Origin: Anaerolineales bacterium
Lineage (GTDB): Bacteria; Chloroflexota; Anaerolineae; Anaerolineales; Villigracilaceae
DNA length: 32,289 nt
Direction of reading: 5' to 3'
NCBI GenBank assembly: GCA_023382575.1
Contig: JAHDWC010000022.1
Span: forward strand, 1-32,289
In this document: positions 7,505 to 15,754 of the stretch, in pieces
How positions within the stretch are numbered: the first letter of the stretch is position 1
Layout: the number at the start of each line of letters is the position of its first letter
Translations under genes and position numbers: made by a program
Notes under the pieces: generated by a model
Seen by the model: the letters and a program-made list of their open reading frames with translations, nothing else
What the model was told of the DNA's origin: nothing
The model's database searches: none

Positions 7505-8167
7505 ATGCCCAAACAAACCTTTTTGAATCTCCCCAAAGAAAAACACGACACAATCCTCAATGCGGCTATCGATGAGTTCGCGCAATATGGCTTGGAGAAC
7601 GCTTCGACGAACCGTATTGTGGCAAACAGCGGCATTTCGAAGGGAAGTTTCTATCAATATTTTGAAGACAAGCTGGATGTGTTCAAATATATACTCACGG
7701 TGTTGGAACACGAGAAGATTGTATTTTTCAAGGATACCCATCCGCCGAGTAGGAATATGGATACCTTTCAGTATTTCCGTTGGATGATCAAGACCGGCAT
7801 GGAATTCAACTCGTCGTATCCGCGCTTGGTGTATGCCATCAGTCGCGTTCTGCTGGGGGAGGGTTTGTATTACGGGCAGATGTTTGCAGAGAATCGCATC
7901 AAGGCGAACAAGGCGTTCGAGATGATGATCAAGCAAGCCATCGAGCGCGGCGAAGTGGACCCAAGTGTGGATGTGGACCTGGCTGTGATGATCATGGAAA
8001 CGTGGAGCAATGCCATCAGCACCTATATTCTGAACGAAGGCATGAAGCAGAAAGATATTATGAAGTGGGTGCGTTCGGCGAAGACACAGGAAAAAATAGA
8101 CAAGATGTTGTATGTCATGGAATATGGGCTGCGTAAAACGGAGTCCCAGTTCGTGGCAGGAATTTAA
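7505..8167 (+). CDS. TetR/AcrR-family transcriptional regulator
   Basis: This 220-residue protein is a typical length for the family. The N-terminal helix-turn-helix lies at about 13-60 (LNAAIDEFAQYGLENAS, then TNRIVANSGISKGSFYQYF with the usual G-S-F-Y-Q-Y-F recognition helix). The helical C-terminal part should bind an unknown ligand and form the dimer. The ATG at 7505 lies ten bases after GGAGG. A strong consensus promoter with three operator units sits immediately upstream, so negative autoregulation is very likely. The short-chain dehydrogenase gene starts ten bases downstream and probably shares the transcript. The ABC exporter genes follow after another 48 bases, so the regulator may control a detoxification and export unit; this last point is inference. 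Confidence 0.93.
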   Translation: MPKQTFLNLPKEKHDTILNAAIDEFAQYGLENASTNRIVANSGISKGSFYQYFEDKLDVFKYILTVLEHEKIVFFKDTHPPSRNMDTFQYFRWMIKTGMEFNSSYPRLVYAISRVLLGEGLYYGQMFAENRIKANKAFEMMIKQAIERGEVDPSVDVDLAVMIMETWSNAISTYILNEGMKQKDIMKWVRSAKTQEKIDKMLYVMEYGLRKTESQFVAGI

Positions 8168-8177
8168 TGGATAACAA

Positions 8178-9053
8178 ATGAACTACGAGCTTAAAAATAA
8201 AACAATAATTATCACTGGCGCCAATTCTGGCATCGGTAAAGCCGCCTCGATACAACTGGCAGGGATGGGCGCGAACGTTGTAATGTTCTGTCGCAGCAAG
8301 GAACGCGGCGAGCAGGCTTTACAAGACGTTCTTTCGGCGGTGAGAGGCGGAAGTGTGGAATTGATCCTTGTGGACATGGCTTCGCAGAAGTCCGTTCGCA
8401 ATGCGGTGAAAGAGTTTTTATCCAGCCACACGCGTTTGGATGTGCTGATTCACAATGCTGCCAATTTCGATCATCGTCAGAAAAAACCAGTGATGACCGA
8501 AGATGGTTTGGAAAATGTCTTTGCCACGAATCATGTCAACATTTTCTTGATGACGCAGCTGCTGTTGGAGACATTGAAGAAAAGTGCACCGAGCCGCATC
8601 ATCACTGTGGCGAGCAAGGGCTTGGTCACATATCCGTTTTTGGATATTGAGTTCGATAACTTCAAAGGGGAGAAAAAATTCTCGATGCAGCATGCCTACT
8701 ATCACGCCAAACAGGCGCAGGTGATGTACACCTTCGATCTGGCGGAACGATTGAAAGGCACAGGCGTGACGGTCAACTGTGTGCGTGTTGGCAATGTTGC
8801 CGTCCCGGATACGCGGCTCGATCATCTGCCCGCGTGGCTGTTGAAGATCTATCACGCCAAACGCAAGTTTGCGCTTACGCCTGAAAAAATGGCGGAGACA
8901 TATGTCTGGCTCGCCGCAGACCCAGCCTTGGAAAACGTCTCAGGCGGTTATTGGGATGCGCCCAATACGCCCGTCAAAGCCAATAAGAATGCCTACAACC
9001 GCGAAACCCAGCAACGTTTGTGGGATGTGTCTGCGAAGCTGGCTGGTTTGTAA
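8178..9053 (+). CDS. short-chain dehydrogenase/reductase (retinol-dehydrogenase-like)
   Basis: This 291-residue Rossmann-fold NAD(P)-dependent oxidoreductase shows the dinucleotide motif TGANSGIG (13-20) and an NAA variant of the NNAG motif (93-95). The active-site Ser lies in TVASKG (S146) and the catalytic Y-x3-K is at Y174 and K178. An Arg/Ser after the first beta strand (CRSKERG) hints at NADP preference. The layout matches the RDH/WW-oxidoreductase-like branch, which reduces or oxidises hydrophobic alcohols and carbonyls; the substrate here is unknown. The start codon lies ten bases after the tetR-like stop, without a strong Shine-Dalgarno, so translational coupling is likely. The TetR autoregulation should extend to this gene. 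Confidence 0.9.
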   Translation: MNYELKNKTIIITGANSGIGKAASIQLAGMGANVVMFCRSKERGEQALQDVLSAVRGGSVELILVDMASQKSVRNAVKEFLSSHTRLDVLIHNAANFDHRQKKPVMTEDGLENVFATNHVNIFLMTQLLLETLKKSAPSRIITVASKGLVTYPFLDIEFDNFKGEKKFSMQHAYYHAKQAQVMYTFDLAERLKGTGVTVNCVRVGNVAVPDTRLDHLPAWLLKIYHAKRKFALTPEKMAETYVWLAADPALENVSGGYWDAPNTPVKANKNAYNRETQQRLWDVSAKLAGL

Positions 9054-9101
9054 AACATTTATCGATATTCGGTGAAGTGTTTATAGAGAAAGGAAATCAC
9101 A

Positions 9102-10331
9102 ATGACCCTGTTCTTGCGACTCGCATGGCGTAATGTCTGGCGGCAGCGCCGTCGGACTCTCATCATTGCCATTGGCATGGGCGTCACCATGGCGCTGCTG
9201 GTGTTATACGATGGACTCATCGCCGGGTTTGAGCAAGCCATTTATGGCAACGCCATTCAATTATTGGGCGGCAACATCCAGGTCCACGCAGATGGGTATG
9301 GCGAGAAGGCAGGACGAAAACCCCTGCTGCCTTTGGAGAATCCCGATGCCATTGTGCAAGCCGCTGAAGCGCAGCCGAATGTGGTTGTCGCGGCGAAGCG
9401 CATCGTGACGGGTGGCTTGGTGACCAATCGCGAAGGCGCATTCTCAGTCTCGATTGTAGGCGTGGAAACCGACAAGGAGTCCCTTGTCAGCCCGGTGGCG
9501 CAGAATATTTCAACGGGTCGCTATTTGAACGCGGATGATGGCGACATGATCGTCATCGGTCAGGGGCTCGCCACGGCAATGGAGCTGGAAGTGGGTGACC
9601 GCGTCACAATGGTGGGCAACTCGAAACATGAGCAGACCCGTCAACGCACCATGACCATCGTCGGCATTTACGACGTAGGCGTCCCTTCGGTTGAGAAGAA
9701 CACCATCTATGTCTCACTTGCTGAGGCACAAAATCTCTTTGGTTTGGATGGTCAAGTAACTGAGATCGTCATCGCACTCGAGCAGATCGGTCAGGAACCC
9801 GGCGTGATGAATGCCATCAATCGGGCAGTGCCCGGCTACGAGGTCGAAAGTTGGGAGACCAGCATTCCCGATCTCAAACAAACCATGGAAATGAAAACAT
9901 CCGTGATGAGCGTCTTCGGTGTTGTCATGCTTGGGATTGCCGCCATCGGCATTCTAAATCTTTTGATGATGGCAGTCTTCGAACGGACTCGCGAGATCGG
10001 CATCATTGGCGCATTGGGATTGAAGCCGCGACAGATCACGCTTCTCTTTTTACTGGAAGGGATTCTCATTGGGATAATGGGTGCGGTTCTGGGAGCAATT
10101 CTCGGAACGGTTGTCAACATGGCGCTTGGATATTACGGCATCGACTACAGCGCCTTCGCAGACATGACCGAGTACACCGCCCTCATCAGCGGACGCATCT
10201 ATTCCCAACTTGTGCCGATGAAGGTCTTTCAACACGCGTTGACGGTGGCGATCATTGCCGCATTAGCGGCGCTGTATCCGGCGTTGGAAGCGTCTCGCCG
10301 CGAACCGGCGGAAGCGCTGCATTATGTCTAG
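9102..10331 (+). CDS. ABC transporter permease, FtsX/MacB type (first of pair)
   Basis: This 409-residue protein has the FtsX-fold plan: one N-terminal membrane helix (about 19-38), a large extracytoplasmic MacB-like periplasmic core domain (about 45-260), and three C-terminal helices (about 268-290, 313-340 and 377-395). The signature [20 protein letters not shown] at 293-312 is the cytoplasmic coupling segment of MacB/LolC-type permeases. The N-terminus LAWRNVWRQRRRT is typical. A good AGAAAGGA ribosome binding site precedes the ATG. The next permease starts nine bases after the stop. Such permeases use ATP to drive shape changes outside the membrane rather than pumping through it, and they export lipoproteins, peptides or drugs. 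Confidence 0.93.
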   Translation: MTLFLRLAWRNVWRQRRRTLIIAIGMGVTMALLVLYDGLIAGFEQAIYGNAIQLLGGNIQVHADGYGEKAGRKPLLPLENPDAIVQAAEAQPNVVVAAKRIVTGGLVTNREGAFSVSIVGVETDKESLVSPVAQNISTGRYLNADDGDMIVIGQGLATAMELEVGDRVTMVGNSKHEQTRQRTMTIVGIYDVGVPSVEKNTIYVSLAEAQNLFGLDGQVTEIVIALEQIGQEPGVMNAINRAVPGYEVESWETSIPDLKQTMEMKTSVMSVFGVVMLGIAAIGILNLLMMAVFERTREIGIIGALGLKPRQITLLFLLEGILIGIMGAVLGAILGTVVNMALGYYGIDYSAFADMTEYTALISGRIYSQLVPMKVFQHALTVAIIAALAALYPALEASRREPAEALHYV

Positions 10332-10340
10332 GAGCATCCA

Positions 10341-11561
10341 ATGACCAATTATTTCAAAATGGCATATCGCAATCTAGGCAGGCATCGTCGCCGCTCCTTC
10401 CTTTCGGCGCTGGCGCTTGCGATTGGAACTGCGTTACTGATGTTCATCGTAGCTTTCTTTGAAGGCGAGATGCGCAGCTCGATGGAAACCACCCTGCGCC
10501 TCGATAGCGGACATATCCAGATCCGCGATGCGGATTATGACCCCGATAAGCTCAGCGTCGCTTGGGAATATCTGATCGAAAATCCGGATCAGGCTGCGGC
10601 GCAGATCGAAGCGTTGGATCAGGTGCAGACTGCCACTCCACGTTTGATTGCAAGCGGCATCGTCTCCATCCGCGATGAATCGGCCGGAGTGCAGATCATG
10701 GGCATTGTCCCGGAGTCTGAGGCGAATGACCCGTATCGCAATGGACTCGTGGCGGGAAGTTTCCTCGCCGCCGATGATCGTGAAGGAATCCTGATCGGCT
10801 ATCCGCTGGCAGAAAGCTTGGCGCTGAATGTGGGCGATCAACTGACATTGTTGGTCAATACCTCTGATGGCGATGTGGATGAGCAGCAATTCACCGTGCG
10901 CGGAATCTTTACCACCGGCACGACCGCCTACGACAAAGGCATCGTCTTCCTACCGCTCGCCAAGGCGCAATCGTTTTCCGGCGCGGAGAATCGTGCCAGC
11001 ATGATCTTCATTTTGTTGAAGGATCGTGAAATGGCAGATGAAGTCGCCGCGGCGATTCAGGGCAGCGGCTATCAGGTCAAGACATGGAGCGAGTTGAATG
11101 AACTGCTCGTGCTCATCAATGACTTTTCGAATGCTTATATCTTTATCCTGAATTTGATCGTATTAGGCGTGACGGCGACTGTGATCGTCAACACCTTGCT
11201 GATGTCGGTATTTGAACGCACGCGCGAAATTGGCATCCTGACCGCCATCGGTATGAAGGGACGGCAGATCATCACGCTCTTCCTGGTGGAAGCGAGTTTG
11301 TTGGCTTTGGGCGGAATCGCCTTTGGCTCGTTGCTCGGCTGGGCGTTGTCTGCTTACTTTGGAAGTGTTGGTGTCTACTTTGGTGACCTGGGAATTAGCC
11401 AGGGAATGCTGTTGGAAGATCGCATCTATCCCTACCTGACGCTTTCCGCTGCTCTCAACCTAATGATCACAGCCTTCATTATCACAGTCCTTGCCTCAAT
11501 TTATCCGGCGCGATTGGCCTCCCGCATGGAACCGGTCGAAGCCTTGCATGGCGCGAACTAA
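10341..11561 (+). CDS. ABC transporter permease, FtsX/MacB type (second of pair)
   Basis: This 406-residue paralogue of the preceding gene has the same layout: N-terminal helix (about 20-40), extracytoplasmic domain (about 45-262) and three C-terminal helices (about 268-290, 310-338 and 372-392). The coupling motif [20 protein letters not shown] lies at 291-310. Sequence identity with the first permease is moderate and highest around this motif and in the C-terminus (EPVEALH against EPAEALH), so the two probably form a heterodimer served by the following ATPase. The start is preceded by TAGGAG. The gap to the ATPase gene is 11 bases and holds a strong AAGGAGAAA site. Confidence 0.93.
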   Translation: MTNYFKMAYRNLGRHRRRSFLSALALAIGTALLMFIVAFFEGEMRSSMETTLRLDSGHIQIRDADYDPDKLSVAWEYLIENPDQAAAQIEALDQVQTATPRLIASGIVSIRDESAGVQIMGIVPESEANDPYRNGLVAGSFLAADDREGILIGYPLAESLALNVGDQLTLLVNTSDGDVDEQQFTVRGIFTTGTTAYDKGIVFLPLAKAQSFSGAENRASMIFILLKDREMADEVAAAIQGSGYQVKTWSELNELLVLINDFSNAYIFILNLIVLGVTATVIVNTLLMSVFERTREIGILTAIGMKGRQIITLFLVEASLLALGGIAFGSLLGWALSAYFGSVGVYFGDLGISQGMLLEDRIYPYLTLSAALNLMITAFIITVLASIYPARLASRMEPVEALHGAN

Positions 11562-11572
11562 GGAGAAATATC

Positions 11573-12256
11573 ATGGAAGTCGCAAAATTAACGAACGTCA
11601 CTCGTGTGTACAAGATCGGTGAAGTGGAAACCCGCGCCTTGAACGGCGTCAGTCTCACCATCAACAGCGGCGAATTTACCTCACTGGTGGGTCCCTCCGG
11701 CTCTGGCAAAACGACTCTCTTGCAACTCATCGGCTGTCTTGACCAGCCTACATCTGGCAGCGTAGCCATCAATGGAAAAGAAACGACGAACCTGAATCGC
11801 AATCAACGCGCAGACTTACGCAAAGGCACAATCGGATTTGTCTTTCAATTTTTCGCGCTCATCCCAACTCTTACCGCATATGAGAATGTGGAAATGCCGC
11901 TTCTGCTGAACGGAAAGAGTCCAGTAGAACGCAAGCAGCGCGTGATGGAATTGCTCGAAGGGGTGGATTTAACCGACCGCGCGCATCATCGTCCCGATCA
12001 GTTGAGCGGCGGACAACAACAACGCGTCGCTGTTGCCCGGGCATTAGCCACCAACCCGACCATGATTCTTGCCGACGAACCCACTGCCAATCTCGATACT
12101 ACCAATGGAGAGCAGGTGATGGAAATCATGAAGCGCCTCAACGAAAAGACTGGCACAACCTTCGTCTTTGCCACACATGATCCGCGCGTTATCAAGTATG
12201 CCACTCGCGTAGTCACCTTGCAGGATGGTCTGATCGTGAAGGATTCCAAAGGATAA
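11573..12256 (+). CDS. ABC transporter ATP-binding protein, LolD/MacB type
   Basis: This 227-residue ATPase has all the catalytic motifs: Walker A GPSGSGKT (40-47), Q-loop Gln at 92 in VFQFFALIP, signature LSGGQ (144-148), Walker B MILADEP (164-170) and switch His at 202 in FATHDPR. The FQFF...[14 protein letters not shown] stretch and the length match the MacB/LolD (MJ0796) subfamily, which pairs with FtsX-fold permeases. It closes the permease operon. A new promoter follows for the adaptor genes. Confidence 0.96.
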   Translation: MEVAKLTNVTRVYKIGEVETRALNGVSLTINSGEFTSLVGPSGSGKTTLLQLIGCLDQPTSGSVAINGKETTNLNRNQRADLRKGTIGFVFQFFALIPTLTAYENVEMPLLLNGKSPVERKQRVMELLEGVDLTDRAHHRPDQLSGGQQQRVAVARALATNPTMILADEPTANLDTTNGEQVMEIMKRLNEKTGTTFVFATHDPRVIKYATRVVTLQDGLIVKDSKG

Positions 12257-12276
12257 ATCAATCCTTGATAAAACCT

Positions 12277-12304
12277 TTGCAAAACCTGTACAACCTGTTA
12301 TAAT
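12277..12304 (+). promoter_or_regulatory. promoter of the adaptor pair
   Basis: TTGCAA (12277-12282), a 16-bp spacer and a perfect TATAAT (12299-12304) lie 38 bases before the ATG at 12343. The site falls in the only real gap within the transport locus, so adaptor expression can be separate from that of the permease operon. Confidence 0.75.
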
Positions 12305-12318
12305 GTATATGTATAACA
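12296..12318. promoter_or_regulatory. inverted repeat over the -10 of the adaptor promoter
   Basis: TGTTATA (12296-12302) and TATAACA (12312-12318) form perfect 7-bp arms around a 9-base centre, overlapping the -10 box and the likely start of transcription. Upstream, AACCTGT occurs twice, at 12283-12289 and 12292-12298. This is a candidate operator; the binding protein is unknown. Confidence 0.4.
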
Positions 12319-12342
12319 GACAGGATTTGGAGAACAGATAGA

Positions 12343-13152
12343 ATGAAAAAAGTTATTTGGGTACTGGTTAGTTTGGCAGCGTTGGCATTATCCGCTTGTG
12401 GCGGGGCAGGTACAACCGAGGCAATTCCCACTGTGATGCTCGACGAGGGAAACTCCAGCGCTCCGGCGCAGAACGCTTCCAGCGGCGATGCAGTCTCCGC
12501 CTCAGCAATCGTTGTCCCGTTGCAAGATGCGAACTTGTCTTTCACCAGCATTGGGCGCGTGACTGCGGTCAACGTGCAGGTGGGGGATCAGGTCGAAGCG
12601 GGTGATGTGTTGGTTGAGTTGGACACGTCAGTTTTGGAGGCGAGGGTCAGAGAGGCAGAAGCGAATCTCGCGGCGGCTGAAATTCAGGTCAAGTATTTGA
12701 AGCGTGTTGGCACCACCGAACAACATTTGGAAGTGGCAGAGAATGACGTGGCGCGCGCGCAGGCCTTGGTCGATTCCGCGAATGCTGTGCTGGCCGCTCA
12801 AACGCATCTGACCGCGCCGATAGCGGGTACGGTTGTTGCTGTGGAGATTGCCCCCGCTGAGACCGTCTCGCCGGGACAGATCGTAGTGACCCTCGGCGAC
12901 TTATCGCGTTACCGCATCGAAACCACCGATTTGAGCGAACGAGACGTGACCCGTGTGCGCGTGGGACAATCGGCTACGGTGTTCATCGAAGCCTTGGGTG
13001 AAGAGTTCACCGGCCAGGTCGTGGATGTGGCTCGCATTGCTTCGCAGCTTGGCGGTGATGTGGTCTATGCTGTGACGATTGAATTAGATGAACAACCGGC
13101 AGGTTTACTCTGGGGCATGAGCGCGGATGTCGAGATCAGCGTGGGCGAGTGA
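12343..13152 (+). CDS. HlyD/MacA-like adaptor lipoprotein (first of tandem pair)
   Basis: This 269-residue protein has a lipoprotein signal (hydrophobic 4-16, lipobox LSAC with Cys19), so it is anchored to the outer face of the membrane. A biotinyl-lipoyl-like half-domain (about 68-95, GRVTAVNVQVGDQVEAGDVL) is followed by a helical hairpin (about 97-152). The second lipoyl half is at about 154-185 (LTAPIAGTVVAVEIAPAETV), and a beta-barrel at about 190-267 ends in GLLWGMSADVEI. This is the membrane-fusion-protein plan used with MacB-type ABC proteins. The hairpin is short, which fits an organism where no outer-membrane channel has to be reached. The C-terminal third is about two-thirds identical to the next gene. 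GGAGA lies upstream of the ATG. Confidence 0.92.
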   Translation: MKKVIWVLVSLAALALSACGGAGTTEAIPTVMLDEGNSSAPAQNASSGDAVSASAIVVPLQDANLSFTSIGRVTAVNVQVGDQVEAGDVLVELDTSVLEARVREAEANLAAAEIQVKYLKRVGTTEQHLEVAENDVARAQALVDSANAVLAAQTHLTAPIAGTVVAVEIAPAETVSPGQIVVTLGDLSRYRIETTDLSERDVTRVRVGQSATVFIEALGEEFTGQVVDVARIASQLGGDVVYAVTIELDEQPAGLLWGMSADVEISVGE

Positions 13153-13159
13153 GGCTGGC

Positions 13160-13984
13160 ATGAGACAATTTCTTTTGTCGCTGTTCGGACTGCTCCTACT
13201 GACGGCGTGCGCCAGCCCGGCGCCTGTCGCTTCTGCGCCGACAACGGCTCCAGTGGAAGAAGCTGCTTTGGCTTCGCCCGATGCGGTTATCGCTTCAGCG
13301 GATGTCGAACCAGCACAGATCGTCGAGTTGGGTTTCACCATCTCGGCATTGGTGAAGGAGATTCCCATCCGCGAAGGAGATGTAGTGGAAGCCGGTCAAA
13401 CCTTGATGGTGCTGGATACGCCTGAACTGGATTATGCCGTCGTTGCCGCTGAAAATGATTACAACGCGCGCGCGCTTGCTGCGCAATTGCAAAAAGCGGA
13501 GAAGGTCCTTTATATCAATCCCGATACTGGCTTCCGACGTTGGTACGCCATTCCACGTGAGGTGTACGAGAAGGCTCTATCCCAGGCGGATCAATCCAAA
13601 GCCGTGTGGGATTCCGCACTGGCGACCCTCAAACAAGGGACAGTGGTCGCTCCCTTTGCAGGGACTGTGGTGGACTTGGGTGTGATTCCCGGCGAATTGG
13701 TGCAGGTCAATCAGCCTGTGCTGGTCCTCGCAGATTTGAAGAATCTGCAAATCACCACCACCGACTTGAGCGAGCGTGACATTGCCCGCGTGAAGATTGG
13801 GCAGAGTGCGAATGTGTACATTGAAGCGTTGGATAAGACCATCACCGGCAAGGTGATTCGCATCTCGCCTATCGCTGAAACGGTCGGTGGCGATGTGGTC
13901 TTCCCGGTCACCATCGAATTGGATGAACAACCTGAAGGCCTGCTTTGGGGCATGAGCGCCGAAGTTGAAATTCAAACCCAGTAA
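13160..13984 (+). CDS. HlyD/MacA-like adaptor lipoprotein (second of tandem pair)
   Basis: The start chosen is the ATG at 13160, giving 274 residues. It follows the previous stop by seven bases, has GTGAGG upstream, and puts a clean lipoprotein signal (lipobox LTAC, Cys17) at the N-terminus. An earlier in-frame ATG at 13127 lies inside the previous gene. Domain order is the same as in the first adaptor: lipoyl half (about 58-87), helical segment (about 90-157) containing a Tyr/Trp-rich insert near INPDTGFRRWYA (119-130), lipoyl half (about 160-190) and barrel (about 196-272). The barrel shares TTDLSERD, GGDVV, VTIELDEQP and GLLWGMSA with its neighbour. The pair probably arose by tandem duplication and may form mixed rings on the permease dimer. 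Confidence 0.92.
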   Translation: MRQFLLSLFGLLLLTACASPAPVASAPTTAPVEEAALASPDAVIASADVEPAQIVELGFTISALVKEIPIREGDVVEAGQTLMVLDTPELDYAVVAAENDYNARALAAQLQKAEKVLYINPDTGFRRWYAIPREVYEKALSQADQSKAVWDSALATLKQGTVVAPFAGTVVDLGVIPGELVQVNQPVLVLADLKNLQITTTDLSERDIARVKIGQSANVYIEALDKTITGKVIRISPIAETVGGDVVFPVTIELDEQPEGLLWGMSAEVEIQTQ

Positions 13985-14006
13985 CCCTTTTGCTTATTGG
14001 ATGTAC

Positions 14007-14043
14007 AATAATCACGCCATACGTTTTGGCGTGATTATTTTTT
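14007..14043 (+). terminator. Rho-independent terminator between adaptor and GH4 genes
   Basis: A perfect 13-bp stem (14007-14019 with 14027-14039) has a 7-base loop and runs into six T bases (14038-14043). It begins 22 bases after the adaptor stop. The ribosome binding site of the GH4 gene begins at the next base, 14044. Confidence 0.92.
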
Positions 14044-14056
14044 AAGGAGAAACTTC

Positions 14057-15442
14057 ATGACCATCATCACCGTCATTGGCGCTGGCAGCGCCTCATTTGG
14101 CGAAAATACTTTGTCCGCGTTGATGCGTTCCAAAAAACTCAAAGGCTCCACCCTGCGCCTTGTGGATCGCAATCCGCAAAGCCTTGATATCGTCCATCGT
14201 CTTGCAAAGCGACTGAACACAGAATGGGATTCGGGGTTAACCATCACCGCTCACACACATCATAAAGACGCGCTCGATGGGACGAACTTTGTTGTTTCCG
14301 CGATCGAAGTGGGTCCACGGGAAGAGTTGTGGAAATCTGATTTTGAAATTCCGCTCAAGTATGGCGTGCGTCAACCCTATGCCGAAAACGGCGGACCGGG
14401 CGGCTTCGCACATGCCGCGCGCAACGTCAAGCCGGTGTTGGAGATCGTCCGCGATATGGAGCAAGCCTGTCCGGATGCGTGGTTCATCAATTTCACCAAC
14501 CCGATGGTACGCATCTGCGATCTGGTCAATCGTCACAGCAAAATAAAAGCAGTTGGTTTGTGTCATCAAATCTATGCAGGCTATGGCATGGTTGGTGTTG
14601 CGCTCGCAAAAGACCTCGGCATCCAAATCCCTGATGGGTTGGAAGGCATGCATGCCGATGTGATGCAGCATCCATTACAACAACAAGTCATCCATCAAAC
14701 TGTTCCGCTCATCGACATCCACGCGGCAGGCACGAATCACTTCACTTGGATACTCTCTGTCCGCGATAGACGAAGCGGGGATGATCTGTATCCGCTTCTG
14801 CGAAAACGCTTCTTCGAATTGGATGAGACGTTCGAACCGTTGACGCGTCGCATCTTTCAAGACTTTGAGTTGTTCCCCGTTCCCGGAGACACCCATCTCT
14901 GCGAATATCTCCCGTGGATGAGTGATCCCATCACCAAACCGTGGGAGAAGTTCAACATCCGCCTCTATGACTGGGAACTAATGGCAGGACTCCGAGACTT
15001 CAGCCTTGACCGATTAAATGAAATGGCAAACGGCGCGATGACCGTAGAAGGTTTGCTCGAATCCGACTCTGAAGGCGCATTGGAAATGATCGAAAATGTT
15101 ACTTTCGCAGGGAATCACTATCATCTTGCCGCGAATCTTCCCAATCAAGGACAAATCTCCAACCTGCCGTTTGGCGCCACCGTTGAGACTCCTGTCCATG
15201 TCGATGGGGCAGGGATACATCCCGTACACATGGGCGCCTTGCCCGAACCTGTTGCCGAGTTATGCCGCCGCGAATTGATGGTCGCGCAGTTATGCGTAGA
15301 TGCGGCGGTGGAAGGTAGTTACGAAAAGGCACTGCAATGTCTATTGCTTGACCCGGTTATTACGGATATGAAAACAGCTAGAACCATTTTGGATGATTAT
15401 CTCAAGACCTATCGCGAACATTTACCGCAGTTTCATCAATAA
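14057..15442 (+). CDS. glycoside hydrolase family 4 protein (alpha-glycosidase, possibly alpha-galactosidase)
   Basis: This 461-residue protein is of normal GH4 length. GH4 enzymes cleave glycosides by an NAD- and Mn-dependent oxidation/elimination route. The NAD-binding GAGSASFG lies at 8-15 and a dinucleotide-ribose Asp near 37. The family metal-site motif is CHQI at 169-172, with TNP at 147-149 and GTNH at 225-228. A CH-type motif is usual in members acting on unphosphorylated alpha-glycosides (alpha-galactosidase, alpha-glucosidase or uronidase types); phospho-glycosidases have CN or CD. A galactokinase gene lies nearby on the other strand, which favours alpha-galactosides, but this is inference. 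AAGGAG (14044-14049) precedes the ATG and follows a terminator directly, so the source of its transcript is unclear. Confidence 0.92.
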   Translation: MTIITVIGAGSASFGENTLSALMRSKKLKGSTLRLVDRNPQSLDIVHRLAKRLNTEWDSGLTITAHTHHKDALDGTNFVVSAIEVGPREELWKSDFEIPLKYGVRQPYAENGGPGGFAHAARNVKPVLEIVRDMEQACPDAWFINFTNPMVRICDLVNRHSKIKAVGLCHQIYAGYGMVGVALAKDLGIQIPDGLEGMHADVMQHPLQQQVIHQTVPLIDIHAAGTNHFTWILSVRDRRSGDDLYPLLRKRFFELDETFEPLTRRIFQDFELFPVPGDTHLCEYLPWMSDPITKPWEKFNIRLYDWELMAGLRDFSLDRLNEMANGAMTVEGLLESDSEGALEMIENVTFAGNHYHLAANLPNQGQISNLPFGATVETPVHVDGAGIHPVHMGALPEPVAELCRRELMVAQLCVDAAVEGSYEKALQCLLLDPVITDMKTARTILDDYLKTYREHLPQFHQ

Positions 15443-15465
15443 TCATTGTTGATGCCATAAGCAGC

Positions 15466-15502
15466 AAAAGAGGAATGGACATTAATAGTCCATTCCTCTT
15501 TT
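15466..15502 (+). terminator. Rho-independent terminator of the GH4 gene
   Basis: A perfect 15-bp stem (15466-15480 with 15488-15502) has an ATTAATA loop and runs of A and T at the ends. It begins 24 bases after the GH4 stop codon. Confidence 0.92.
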
Positions 15503-15610
15503 CTTAAAAACGTTAAAAACCTTAATAACCTTAAAAATTTTTTTATGTTGTTATTGCAAAGATGTATATAAGACTTATGATATTTTAAGATAAACATATC
15601 TTCAAAAACC

Positions 15611-15638
15611 TTTACATAAATCAATTGTTGTATAAAAT
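15611..15638 (+). promoter_or_regulatory. candidate promoter of the ATP-grasp gene
   Basis: TTTACA (15611-15616), a 16-bp spacer and TAAAAT (15633-15638) lie within the AT-rich island. This implies a leader of about 110 bases. In such AT-rich DNA chance matches are common. Confidence 0.4.
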
Positions 15639-15647
15639 AACAATAGA

Positions 15648-15707
15648 TTATTGAATGTTTAATTGTTTATTGCATCAATCATAAAACCAATAAACATGAT
15701 TCAATAA
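15648..15707 (+). repeat. nested inverted repeat in the leader of the ATP-grasp gene
   Basis: Outer arms TTATTGAAT (15648-15656) and ATTCAATAA (15699-15707) enclose inner arms TTTATTG (15666-15672) and CAATAAA (15688-15694). All pair perfectly, with unequal internal loops of 9 and 4 bases. It could fold as a leader hairpin or serve as a protein site, though low complexity makes chance possible. Confidence 0.4.
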
Positions 15708-15754
15708 CGTTGGATGATAAAGAGAATGCAATTGAGGAACAAAAAGGAAACATC

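Larger units (their letters stand above)
15503..15720. other. AT-rich intergenic island upstream of the ATP-grasp gene
   Basis: By hand count 45 of 218 bases are G or C (about 21 percent), far below the flanking genes. It contains no credible coding frame. At 15503-15537 a TTAAAAA/TTAATAA-type unit repeats at 9-10-base intervals. A promoter and nested inverted repeats follow and are listed separately. The island may be a curved upstream promoter element or a transferred fragment. Confidence 0.7.

Noticed and set aside
9851-10462. 203-codon ORF spanning the end of the first permease and start of the second
   Set aside because: A frame shadow rich in His, Arg and Ser, overlapping two conserved permeases.
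15436-15624. 62-codon minus-strand ORF in the AT-rich gap
   Set aside because: It contains the whole GH4 terminator hairpin, has no ribosome binding site, and its Lys/Ile/Leu content follows from the AT-rich DNA.
15503-15720. Possible replication origin in the AT-rich island
   Set aside because: No TTATNCACA-type DnaA boxes are seen and no origin-associated genes (dnaA, dnaN, gyrB) lie nearby.
15710-15754. Longer N-terminus of the ATP-grasp protein from a TTG at 15710
   Set aside because: No ribosome binding site precedes the TTG, while AAGGAAA precedes the ATG at 15755, where the conserved protein begins.
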